This document shows positions 1-5,717 of a stretch of DNA of 6,287 nucleotides, one piece after another. Within the stretch, counting starts at the first letter, position 1; every line of letters begins with the position of its first letter. This DNA is from Desulfovibrio sp. Lineage in GTDB: Bacteria; Desulfobacterota; Desulfovibrionia; Desulfovibrionales; Desulfovibrionaceae. Location of the stretch: the NCBI GenBank assembly GCA_003525525.1, contig DQED01000282.1:1-6287 (forward strand), given 5' to 3'. The notes under the pieces were generated by a model. The model was given only the letters and a program-made list of their open reading frames with translations. It was not told where the DNA came from and ran no database searches. Position numbers and translations under genes: made by a program.

Positions 1-11
1 CGGCCCGGCCC

Positions 12-39
12 TTTACGGGGCTGCGGCTTCGGGTATAAT
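12..39 (+). promoter_or_regulatory. Probable sigma70-type promoter of the ubiD-tag-DUF488 unit
   Basis: A perfect -10 hexamer TATAAT lies at 34-39 and a -35-like TTTACG (4 of 6 matches to TTGACA) at 12-17, with a 16-bp spacer. Transcription would start near 46, leaving a leader of about 45 nt before the ATG at 92. A TATAAT is rare by chance in DNA this GC-rich, which supports the call. The promoter also argues against translation starting at the upstream in-frame ATG at 38, which lies inside the -10 element. Function is inferred from sequence only. Confidence 0.65.
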
Positions 40-79
40 GCTTCGGATCGGCCTGTGCCGGAACATGACCGACAGCTCT

Positions 80-83
80 GGAG
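80..83 (+). promoter_or_regulatory. Ribosome binding site deciding the ubiD start
   Basis: GGAG lies 8 nt before the ATG at 92. The in-frame ATGs at 38 and 65 have no comparable purine-rich element, so 92 is the preferred start. Confidence 0.6.
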
Positions 84-91
84 CATTCTCG

Positions 92-1537
92 ATGGCATAC
101 AAGGACTTGCAGGAATTTTTGAAGCTGCTGGAGAAGAAAGGGGAACTGAAACGCATTGCCGCGCCCCTTGCCCCGTACCTGGAGATCGCCGAGGTCACGG
201 ACCGGGTCTCCAAGGCCGCAGGCCCGGCGCTTTTGTTCGAAAAGCCCACGGGCGCGCGCTTTCCCGTGCTCACCAACATGTTCGGCTCCTACCCGCGCAT
301 GCACCTCGCCCTCGAATGCGACGACCTCGACGCCCTCGGCCGGCGCATCGACGCCGTGCTCGAGATGGAAAAGCCGGAAGGCCTCATCGCCAAGCTCAAG
401 CTGCTGCCCAAGCTCGCCAAGATGGCCGGCATCTTTCCCAAGACCGTATCGACCGGCCGCTGCCAGGACGTGGTGCTGACCGGCGACGCCGTGGACCTCT
501 CCATCCTGCCCGTGCTGACCACCTGGCCCGGCGACGCCGGGCCTTTCATCACCCTGCCCGTGGTCATCACCAAGGATCCGCTCACGGGCAAGCGCAACGT
601 GGGCATGTACCGCATGCAGGTCTACGACAGAAACACCACCGGCATGCACTGGCACCGCCACAAGGGCGGCGCGCACCACCATGCGCTGTCGAAAAAATCC
701 GGCGAACGCCTGCCCGTGGCCGTGGCCCTGGGGCCGGACCCGGCCTGCACCTATGCCGCAACCGCGCCCCTGCCCGACGACATCGACGAATTCCTTTTCG
801 CCGGCTTCCTGCGCCAGGCTCCGGTCGAGCTCGTGCGCTGCAAGACCGTGGACCTCGAGGTGCCTGCCTCCAGCCAGTTCGTGCTCGAAGGCTACGTGGA
901 GCCCGGCGAACTGCGCTGGGAAGGCCCCTTCGGCGACCACACGGGCTATTATTCCCTGGCCGACGACTACCCGGTCTTCCACGTGACCGCGCTGACACAC
1001 CGCAGCGACGCCATCTATCCGGCCACCCTGGTCGGGCCGCCGCCCATGGAGGACAGCTACATCGGCAAGGCCACCGAGCGCCTGTTCCTGCCGCTGATCA
1101 AGAAACAGCTGCCCGAGGTCGTGGACATGAGCCTGCCGCTCGAAGGCGTCTTCCACAACTTCTGTTTCGTCTCCATCGACAAGCGCTATCCCGGGCACAC
1201 GCGCAAGATCATGTACGCCATATGGGGCCTGGGGCAAATGATGTTCACCAAATTCATCGTGGTCGTGGACGCGAACGTCAACGTCCACAACACGGCCGAG
1301 GTACTGTGGCGGCTCGGCAACAACGTCGATCCCCGCCGCGACGTGGTCGTCGTGGACGGTCCCCTCGACGTGCTGGACCACGCCGCGCCCCTGCCCTGCT
1401 ACGGCGGCAAGATGGGCATCGACGCCACGAAGAAGGGCCCCGAGGACGGTCACATGCGCGACTGGCCCGATTCCCTGACCATGTCCGCGAACGTCAAGGC
1501 CCGCATCGACGCCCTGTGGGGCGAGCTGGGACTGTAG
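92..1537 (+). CDS. UbiD-family prenylated-FMN decarboxylase, probably menaquinone biosynthesis type
   Basis: A 481-residue UbiD-family decarboxylase, close to the usual family length of about 480-500. These enzymes remove a carboxyl group from aromatic or unsaturated acids in the cytosol, using prenylated FMN made by UbiX and a divalent metal. Key residues can be placed by spacing against E. coli UbiD: metal ligand N169 and R174 in the NVGMYR segment, H190 in the following HRHKGG, a second metal ligand E233 in DEFLFAG, and the signature EGPFGDHTGYY with E277 and the proton-donor D282. The N-terminus (MAYKDLQEF, then GELKRI) and the C-terminal KMGIDATKKGPE resemble the decarboxylase group linked to futalosine-route menaquinone synthesis. 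That substrate assignment is inference. The ATG at 92 was chosen for its GGAG and because it follows the promoter. The gene heads a unit with tag and a DUF488 gene. No ubiX or mqn gene is in view, so partners must lie elsewhere. Confidence 0.93.
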   Translation: MAYKDLQEFLKLLEKKGELKRIAAPLAPYLEIAEVTDRVSKAAGPALLFEKPTGARFPVLTNMFGSYPRMHLALECDDLDALGRRIDAVLEMEKPEGLIAKLKLLPKLAKMAGIFPKTVSTGRCQDVVLTGDAVDLSILPVLTTWPGDAGPFITLPVVITKDPLTGKRNVGMYRMQVYDRNTTGMHWHRHKGGAHHHALSKKSGERLPVAVALGPDPACTYAATAPLPDDIDEFLFAGFLRQAPVELVRCKTVDLEVPASSQFVLEGYVEPGELRWEGPFGDHTGYYSLADDYPVFHVTALTHRSDAIYPATLVGPPPMEDSYIGKATERLFLPLIKKQLPEVVDMSLPLEGVFHNFCFVSIDKRYPGHTRKIMYAIWGLGQMMFTKFIVVVDANVNVHNTAEVLWRLGNNVDPRRDVVVVDGPLDVLDHAAPLPCYGGKMGIDATKKGPEDGHMRDWPDSLTMSANVKARIDALWGELGL

Positions 1538-1538
1538 C

Positions 1539-2120
1539 ATGTCCGCCCAACCCGTGCGCTGTCCCTGGTGCGGGAGCGATCCCCTGTACGTGCGCTACCA
1601 CGACGAGGAATGGGGCGCGCCGCTGCACGACGACCGGGCGCTCTTCGAGCTGCTCATCCTCGAAGGCGCGCAGGCGGGACTGTCCTGGTACACGATTCTC
1701 AAGCGCCGCGAGGGCTACCGCGCGGCCTACGACGGCTTCGTCCCCGAGGTCGTGGCCGGGTACGGCCCGGACAAGCTGGCCGCCCTGGCCGCAGACGCGC
1801 GCATCGTGCGAAACCGCGCCAAGATCGCGGCTTCGGTAGCCAATGCCAAGGCGTTTCTGGCCGTAAGGGAAGCCTTCGGCTCCTTCGACGCCTATCTCTG
1901 GCGCTTCGTGGACGGGACCCCCATTGTCGGCAATTTCGCCGCCCTGGGCGAGGTGCCGCCGACCACGCCCCTGGCCGAGACGCTCAGCCGCGACCTGAAA
2001 TCCCGCGGCTTCGGCTTCGTCGGCCCGACCATCGTCTACGCCTTCATGCAGGCGGCTGGCCTCGTCAACGACCACTTGCAGGGCTGCTTCCGCTTCCGGG
2101 AGCTCGCCGGAGCGCGGTAG
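1539..2120 (+). CDS. tag: DNA-3-methyladenine glycosylase I
   Basis: A 193-residue protein closely matching the Tag family (E. coli Tag is 187 residues). Tag is a monofunctional base-excision enzyme that removes 3-methyladenine from alkylated DNA, leaving an abasic site. The zinc ligands are all present with E. coli spacing: C8, H21, H179 and C183. The family core YHDEEWG, LEGAQAGLSW (E42 and W50 in the lesion pocket) and FVGPTIVYAFMQAAGLVNDH are intact. The ATG sits one base after the ubiD stop, so its ribosome binding site must lie within the ubiD coding end, and translation is probably coupled. The stop codon overlaps the GTG start of the next gene. There is no sign of truncation or altered catalytic residues. 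Cotranscription with ubiD appears to be a matter of packing, since no metabolic link is known to me. Confidence 0.96.
   Translation: MSAQPVRCPWCGSDPLYVRYHDEEWGAPLHDDRALFELLILEGAQAGLSWYTILKRREGYRAAYDGFVPEVVAGYGPDKLAALAADARIVRNRAKIAASVANAKAFLAVREAFGSFDAYLWRFVDGTPIVGNFAALGEVPPTTPLAETLSRDLKSRGFGFVGPTIVYAFMQAAGLVNDHLQGCFRFRELAGAR
2109..2112 (+). promoter_or_regulatory. Ribosome binding site for the GTG start at 2120
   Basis: GGAG within the last codons of tag lies 7 nt before the GTG at 2120. This supports GTG as the true start of the DUF488 gene, where no ATG is well placed. Confidence 0.6.
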
Positions 2121-2620
2121 TGTTCCGGGAGCCGCTCGCGCGCGGGCCGGTCTACACCATCGGCCACGGCAGTCTCGAGCGCGTGGCGTTTTTGAGCCTG
2201 CTCGCCTGCCAGGGCGTCAACATGCTGGTGGACGTGCGCAGCCACCCCGTTTCGCGCTACCTGCCGCATTTTTCCAAGGACGCCCTGGAGGGAGCCTTGC
2301 GCTCCTGGGGCGTGGGCTACCTCTTCCTCGGCCGGGAGCTGGGCGGGCTGACGCCGGGGCGCGGCATCGAGGACGCGGTGTCCTTCGCCCGGGGCGTGGA
2401 CCGGATCATGGACGCCTGGCGGCAGGCCCGGCGGCTGGCGCTTTTTTGCGCCGAGGAAGACCCGCGCAACTGCCATCGGGCCAACCGCCTCGCCCCGGCG
2501 CTGCTCGCCCGCGGCGCGAAAGTGGTCCACATCCGGGGCGACGGCCGTCTGGAGCCCCATACCGCGGCCTGGACCGACTTCGCCCAGGCCTGCCTGACCG
2601 GCGACAAGGAGCCGCATTGA
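2120..2620 (+). CDS. DUF488 family protein
   Basis: A 166-residue protein of the DUF488 family. Family hallmarks are visible in order: YTIGH at 12-16, DVRSHPVSR at 38-46, GVGYLFLGRELGG near 64-76, and FCAEEDPRNCHR at 109-120, which ends in the conserved cysteine-histidine-arginine cluster, followed by VVHIRGDG. The biochemical function of the family is not established to my knowledge; the conserved Arg, Cys and His residues suggest a catalytic or ligand-binding pocket, which is inference. The GTG start overlaps the tag stop by one base (TAGTG) and has a GGAG 7 nt upstream, so it is likely translated by coupling to tag. The open frame continues upstream through tag, but that part is a shadow of tag: the conserved domain begins only after 2120. 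The segment after LGG is shorter than in many relatives but shows no obvious break. Confidence 0.88.
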   Translation: MFREPLARGPVYTIGHGSLERVAFLSLLACQGVNMLVDVRSHPVSRYLPHFSKDALEGALRSWGVGYLFLGRELGGLTPGRGIEDAVSFARGVDRIMDAWRQARRLALFCAEEDPRNCHRANRLAPALLARGAKVVHIRGDGRLEPHTAAWTDFAQACLTGDKEPH

Positions 2621-2692
2621 CGCGGCGCGCTTCGCTTGCACGACACGAACCAACAAGACCGCCTTCATGCGCCTGGGGCGCGCGGCGTGCGG

Positions 2693-2700
2693 AAAGGAGG
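2693..2700 (+). promoter_or_regulatory. Strong Shine-Dalgarno of the small CxxC gene
   Basis: AAAGGAGG ends 9 nt before the ATG at 2710. It is the best anti-Shine-Dalgarno match noticed in the window and is the main reason to believe the small downstream frame is translated. A second purine run (GGGAGG, 2703-2708) is too close to the ATG to serve. Confidence 0.6.
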
Positions 2701-2709
2701 ACGGGAGGC

Positions 2710-2964
2710 ATGGGCCAGCCCGAGGATACGGACGCGACGTGGGTGGAAGTTTCGAGCTTTTGCCGGCCCTGCCGGCCAGAACCGGCGTTCGAGGCTCTCG
2801 TGGCCGACGACGTGGAACGCTGGCGCGGCATCGCCGTCGAGGCCGGCCTTGTCCCGGAAGACAACATCCGGGTGCGGCGCGGGGACGAGGAAGTGGCCGT
2901 GGAAGTAAGCCCCGCCCTCGACGCCTACTTCACGCCCGTGCAGACCCTGTGGAAGGCCGAATAG
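2710..2964 (+). CDS. Small acidic CxxC protein, function unknown
   Basis: An 84-residue protein I do not recognise. It is rich in Asp and Glu, has one CxxC (C18 and C21, in SSFCRPCRPEP), no signal peptide and no membrane segment, so it is probably cytosolic. A plausible order is a short N-terminal strand (TWVEVSSF), the cysteine turn, a helix around 26-46 (FEALVADDVERWRGIAVEAG), then strand-like IRVRRGDEEVAVEVS. A single CxxC could be a redox pair or half of a zinc site completed by dimerisation; both are guesses. The start is set by an excellent AAAGGAGG; the longer open frame reaching back to 2446 runs across the DUF488 gene and is not supported. Its last 40 bp overlap the lysR 3' end on the opposite strand. 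It lies 89 bp after the DUF488 stop, with no clear terminator or promoter between, so it may be the last gene of that unit. Confidence 0.65.
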   Translation: MGQPEDTDATWVEVSSFCRPCRPEPAFEALVADDVERWRGIAVEAGLVPEDNIRVRRGDEEVAVEVSPALDAYFTPVQTLWKAE

Positions 2965-3842
2965 GCGCGCCTCCCCGGTAGATCCCCGGCTTCCCGCGCC
3001 CGCAGCAGCATGCCGCTCACCTGCACGGCCAGGGCCGTCGGGTTGGGCGGCAGGAGCGCAACCACCTCGCAATCGGGCAGCGTGGGCAATCCCGTCTCCC
3101 CGGCGGCGAGCTCCCGCCAACCGGGCGGCACGGCCCGGCGCATCAGCGCGGTGACCGCCATGCCGTTTTCCGACACGGTCACAAGCCCGGCGATGTGCGA
3201 GGCGCGGCAGGCTTCGCGGTAGACCATGCCCGCGGCCTGCAAGGCGGCGAGCACCATGGGCCGGGTCCGGCAGCCAGCGGCGAACAGGGCCACAGGCAAG
3301 GGCCGCGTTTCGTGCGCCCGGCTTCCGGCCGGCAGGCACCAGACAAGCGGTTCGCGCCAAAGCAGCCTCCCCTTCTCGCTGCCCGGTTCGCGCACGACTA
3401 TGCCCACATCGAGTTCCCCGGCCCACAGCGCGGCTTCCAATCGCTCCGAAAGATCGCAACGCACCTCCAGCAAGGCCTGCGGCCGCGCCACGGCCAAGTG
3501 CCTGGCCACGACGGCGGCCAGCGTGGCCAGGCATTCGTCCGCCAGGCCAAGGCGCACGACTTCCGGCGGCTGGGCCGCTTCCACGGCCTGCGCCGCCTCG
3601 GACAACAGTCCCAGCACGCGTCTGGCGTAGTCGAGCAGCACCGCGCCCTGGGGCGTCGGCCGGCAACCGCTTCGCGAGCGTTCCAGCAACCGGCAGCCGG
3701 CGGCCCGCTCCAGTCCGGCCACGGTGGCGCTGACGGCGGCCTGGGTCTTGTGCAGCACGCCCGCCGCAGCCGTGAATCCGCCCGTGTCCGCGATCGCGAC
3801 CAAGGTCCGGAGCGCCTGGAGGTCGAAAACCGCATTTTCCAT
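2925..3842 (-). CDS. LysR-type transcriptional regulator
   Basis: A 305-residue LysR-family DNA-binding regulator of normal length. The N-terminal winged helix-turn-helix spans about residues 7-65: FDLQALRTLVAIADTGGFT, then AAAGVLHKTQAAVSATVAGLE as the helix-turn-helix, then the wing with LLERSRSGCRPTPQG. A linker helix follows to about residue 90, and the effector-binding domain begins at VVRLGL (95-100). The inducer cannot be read from sequence. The ATG has TAAAGGA 5 nt upstream and a perfect TATAAT promoter in the divergent spacer. The gene is transcribed away from an EamA-family exporter across 69 bp, the usual layout when a LysR protein activates its neighbour and represses itself; this regulatory link is inference. 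The 3' end overlaps the small CxxC gene tail to tail by 40 bp. Confidence 0.93.
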   Translation of the reverse strand: MENAVFDLQALRTLVAIADTGGFTAAAGVLHKTQAAVSATVAGLERAAGCRLLERSRSGCRPTPQGAVLLDYARRVLGLLSEAAQAVEAAQPPEVVRLGLADECLATLAAVVARHLAVARPQALLEVRCDLSERLEAALWAGELDVGIVVREPGSEKGRLLWREPLVWCLPAGSRAHETRPLPVALFAAGCRTRPMVLAALQAAGMVYREACRASHIAGLVTVSENGMAVTALMRRAVPPGWRELAAGETGLPTLPDCEVVALLPPNPTALAVQVSGMLLRAREAGDLPGRRAYSAFHRVCTGVK

Positions 3843-3847
3843 AAAAA

Positions 3848-3853
3848 TCCTTT
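3848..3853 (-). promoter_or_regulatory. Ribosome binding site of lysR
   Basis: TAAAGGA-type sequence on the - strand, 5 nt upstream of the ATG at 3842, supports this start for the regulator. Confidence 0.55.
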
Positions 3854-3876
3854 ATGAAATTACAAATTACTTTCAT
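3854..3876. promoter_or_regulatory. Operator-like element: tandem AAATTAC repeat overlapping a dyad
   Basis: ATGAAA at 3854-3859 and TTTCAT at 3871-3876 form a perfect inverted repeat with an 11-bp spacer. Overlapping it are two exact, adjacent copies of AAATTAC (3857-3863 and 3864-3870). A second, weaker dyad, ATAT-N8-ATAT, lies at 3878-3893. The first element overlaps the lysR -10 box and predicted start site, as expected for an autoregulated LysR operator. It is not a textbook T-N11-A box, since the bases flanking the 11-bp spacer are A and T in the reverse order. Binding is inferred from position and symmetry only. Confidence 0.5.
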
Positions 3877-3903
3877 TATATCTTATGGAATATCCGGCGT
3901 AAA
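3875..3903 (-). promoter_or_regulatory. Probable sigma70-type promoter of lysR
   Basis: Read on the - strand, TTTACG (3903-3898) and a perfect TATAAT (3880-3875) are separated by 17 bp. The transcript would begin near 3868, giving a leader of roughly 25 nt before the ATG at 3842. The -35 hexamer is identical to the one proposed for the ubiD promoter at 12-17. Confidence 0.6.
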
Positions 3904-3911
3904 GCCAGGGC

Positions 3912-4793
3912 ATGACGCGACTCGCTCCCGCCTTGTTCGTCCTTCTCTGGTCCACGGGCTTCATCGTGGCCCGGGCCATTGCCGGACATACCGCGCCCGC
4001 CTTGTTCCTGACGGCCCGCTTCGCCCTGGCCGCGCTCCTCCTGGCCGCCCTGGCCAGGCTCGCGCGTGTCGCCTGGCCAAGGGGCAGGCGGCTGGCCGGC
4101 CATCTGGCGGCCGGGGCGCTGCTGCACGGCTTCTACCTCACGGCAAGCTACCAGGCCGTGGCCCTGGGACTTTCCCCGGGAGTGATGGCCCTGATCGGCT
4201 CGTTGCAACCGCCCCTGACGGCCCTGCTCGCAATGGCCTTGTACGGCCGCAAACCCGGCAAGCGCCTGGTGGCGGGCATGGCCGCCGCCCTTGGCGGGGT
4301 CCTGCTGGCTGTCTGGCCGGGACCAACAGCCGGCATCGCCATGCCGTTGCTGCCGCTGGGGCTGGCCTTTTGCGCCATGGCGTCGATCACGGCGGGAACG
4401 CTTCTCCAGCAGACCACGCTGGCCGCCGCCGACCTGCGCGCAGCCGGCGCGCTGCAACACGCCGGAGCGGCCTTGGTGGCGTTCCTTTTGACCATAATCT
4501 GCGGGGATTGGCGTTTTGCACCGAGCGCGACCGTCCTTGGCGCGCTGGGCTGGAGTGTGGCGGGCTTGTCGCTCGGCGGCGCGGGGCTGCTGGTCTGGCT
4601 GGTGCGGCGCGGGGAGGCGGCCGGGACCGTTTCCTTGCTCTTCCTGGCCCCGCCCCTGGCCGCCTTGCAGGCCTGGCTGTATTTCGGCACACCCGTCGGC
4701 AGGCTGCAATTGGCCGGATTCACCCTGGCGCTCGGGGGTGTGATCGCGGCGCGCAGGAAAGAGCGGGTCAGTCCGAGGCGAGGATTTCCCTGA
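3912..4793 (+). CDS. EamA/DMT-family membrane transporter
   Basis: A 293-residue integral inner-membrane protein of the drug/metabolite transporter superfamily, with two EamA repeats at about residues 4-135 and 145-280. Hydrophobicity suggests ten membrane segments, starting with APALFVLLWSTGFIVARAIAG, a typical EamA opening. GLSPGVMALIGSLQPPLTALLA and the C-terminal SLLFLAPPLAALQAW are the equivalent ends of the two repeats. Family members usually export amino acids, metabolites or toxic compounds; the substrate here cannot be read from sequence. The ATG at 3912 matches the family N-terminus, but the nearest purine run (CAGGG) is only one base away, so initiation looks weak. The divergent lysR gene 69 bp away is the likely regulator. 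No strong + strand promoter is visible in the spacer, which fits an activator-dependent promoter. The 3' end overlaps the ywbE gene by 26 bp tail to tail. Confidence 0.92.
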   Translation: MTRLAPALFVLLWSTGFIVARAIAGHTAPALFLTARFALAALLLAALARLARVAWPRGRRLAGHLAAGALLHGFYLTASYQAVALGLSPGVMALIGSLQPPLTALLAMALYGRKPGKRLVAGMAAALGGVLLAVWPGPTAGIAMPLLPLGLAFCAMASITAGTLLQQTTLAAADLRAAGALQHAGAALVAFLLTIICGDWRFAPSATVLGALGWSVAGLSLGGAGLLVWLVRRGEAAGTVSLLFLAPPLAALQAWLYFGTPVGRLQLAGFTLALGGVIAARRKERVSPRRGFP

Positions 4794-4971
4794 CCCGCCC
4801 GATCTGCCCGTCGGCCAGGCGCACCTTGATGCCGCGCGAATGGTGCGGCGATTTGGTCAGGATGTCCTTGACCACGCCATGGGTGAGCGCGCCCGTGCGC
4901 TGGTCCTTTTTGAGCACGACGGCCACGCGCAGCCCCGGGCGGATGTCGGCGCGCACCGTCCCGTCAGGCAT
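4768..4971 (-). CDS. YwbE family protein
   Basis: A 67-residue protein matching the YwbE family (DUF2196) of small basic proteins found in bacteria, including Bacillus subtilis. Family hallmarks seen are ANI-like RADIRPGL (7-14), VVLKKDQRTGALTHGVVKDILT (18-39), and HHSRGIKVRLADGQIGRVREI (43-63). The compact, strand-rich, glycine-punctuated pattern suggests a small beta-barrel, perhaps a nucleic-acid binder, but the role of the family is unknown to me. Its ATG lies inside the end of the methyltransferase gene (an 8-bp ATG...TGA overlap), so the two are probably translationally coupled. A G-run at 4982-4977 may serve as the ribosome binding site. The convergent exporter gene overlaps its 3' end by 26 bp. 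Confidence 0.85.
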   Translation of the reverse strand: MPDGTVRADIRPGLRVAVVLKKDQRTGALTHGVVKDILTKSPHHSRGIKVRLADGQIGRVREILASD

Positions 4972-5665
4972 GGCTGCCCCCCGGCGTGAAGCGCAGGAAC
5001 TTGCGCGGTTTCTCGTAGCCGTCAGCCATGGGCGAAAGCGCCTCCATGCGCCAGCGCGGGGCGAAGAAATCGCGTACGTAGTCGAGCAGCAGAAAATCGC
5101 CGCCGTCCACGTACTGCGACGGATACATCTCCCGCATCCGTTGCGGCGTCGTGCCGAGTTCCTTCCTGATCCAGTAGATCTTCTGCACCGAAAGAATCAA
5201 CTCGCGTTGCGAAAGCCGTTCCAGAAACGCCAGCGCCGGGGCGACGCGGTTTTCGGCGACGAATGTCTTGCCGATGAATTCCACGAGCATGGCGATGTCG
5301 AAACGCCGCGCCAGCAAGGGGGAGGCGGCGTCGCTGAGATCGTGGCATTCGAAGGAGACGTGCGGCAGGCCGAAATGGCGCTTGAGCAGTTCGCAGCCCA
5401 TAAGCACCCGGGTTTCGCAGTCCACGCCGAGCACATGCGCCGCGCCGCGCCGGCTGGCCTGGAAGGTGAAAAAGCCGAAATTGCAGCCGAGATCGACCAC
5501 GGTGCGTCCGGAAAACGTGATGCGGGAAAAGGCGTCGAGGGTGTCGGCGTCGATGCGCTCCTTGCCCGGCATGAGCACGCTAAGATCCGTATCGTATACG
5601 GTCCGGTAACGGTGTTCGGGCGCGATGGCTTCGGCCAAAGCCAGAAACTGCTGCAACGAGGGCAT
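4964..5665 (-). CDS. Class I SAM-dependent methyltransferase, target unknown
   Basis: A 233-residue Rossmann-fold methyltransferase. Motif I, VVDLGCNFGFF (56-66), is a clear SAM-binding glycine loop; D82 in VLGVD is the expected acidic residue contacting the ribose; HDL at 108-110 and FDIAMLVEFIGKTF (122-135) fit motifs III-IV. The C-terminal half contains an aromatic-rich stretch with YPSQYVDGGDFLLLDYVRDFF. I do not recognise the subfamily, so the substrate (RNA, protein or small molecule) is open. The start at 5665 was chosen over the upstream ATG at 5749 because GGAG lies 5 nt before it and because the longer version would run into the end of uvrC. It follows uvrC by 52 bp on the same strand and overlaps ywbE by 8 bp, so the three may form one operon. 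Confidence 0.85.
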   Translation of the reverse strand: MPSLQQFLALAEAIAPEHRYRTVYDTDLSVLMPGKERIDADTLDAFSRITFSGRTVVDLGCNFGFFTFQASRRGAAHVLGVDCETRVLMGCELLKRHFGLPHVSFECHDLSDAASPLLARRFDIAMLVEFIGKTFVAENRVAPALAFLERLSQRELILSVQKIYWIRKELGTTPQRMREMYPSQYVDGGDFLLLDYVRDFFAPRWRMEALSPMADGYEKPRKFLRFTPGGSHA

Positions 5666-5670
5666 TGGGA

Positions 5671-5674
5671 CTCC
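5671..5674 (-). promoter_or_regulatory. Ribosome binding site deciding the methyltransferase start
   Basis: GGAG on the - strand, 5 nt upstream of the ATG at 5665, supports this start over the in-frame ATG at 5749, which lies inside the end of uvrC. Confidence 0.5.
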
Positions 5675-5717
5675 GCGGGAATGGGATGGGTAACATTGCC
5701 CCAGAATGCGCGCAAGA

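Noticed and set aside
38..91. An N-terminal extension of 18 residues for ubiD, starting at 38
   Set aside because: The ATG at 38 lies within the predicted -10 box, has no ribosome binding site, and the extension has no counterpart in the family. The ATG at 92 has GGAG at good spacing.
55..1839. A 594-codon open frame on the + strand overlapping ubiD and tag
   Set aside because: Its translation is dominated by Arg, Ala, Gly and Pro with no recognisable domain, and it overlaps two well-supported genes. Long shadow frames are expected in GC-rich DNA.
2617..2645. A TTGACG at 2617-2622 as a -35 box for the CxxC gene
   Set aside because: No -10-like hexamer occurs 16-18 bp downstream. The match covers the last codons and stop of the DUF488 gene and is probably chance.
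2621..2709. A possible terminator between the DUF488 and CxxC genes
   Set aside because: The region is GC-rich with short GCGC-type complementarities but no stable stem followed by a T-tract.
2665..3876. A 403-codon open frame on the - strand overlapping lysR
   Set aside because: The LysR reading frame in the same region has full family signatures; this one has Arg/Gly-rich sequence without a domain.
5666..5717. A separate promoter or terminator between uvrC and the methyltransferase gene
   Set aside because: No paired -35/-10 of useful quality and no stem-loop with T-tract are visible. Cotranscription with uvrC is simpler.
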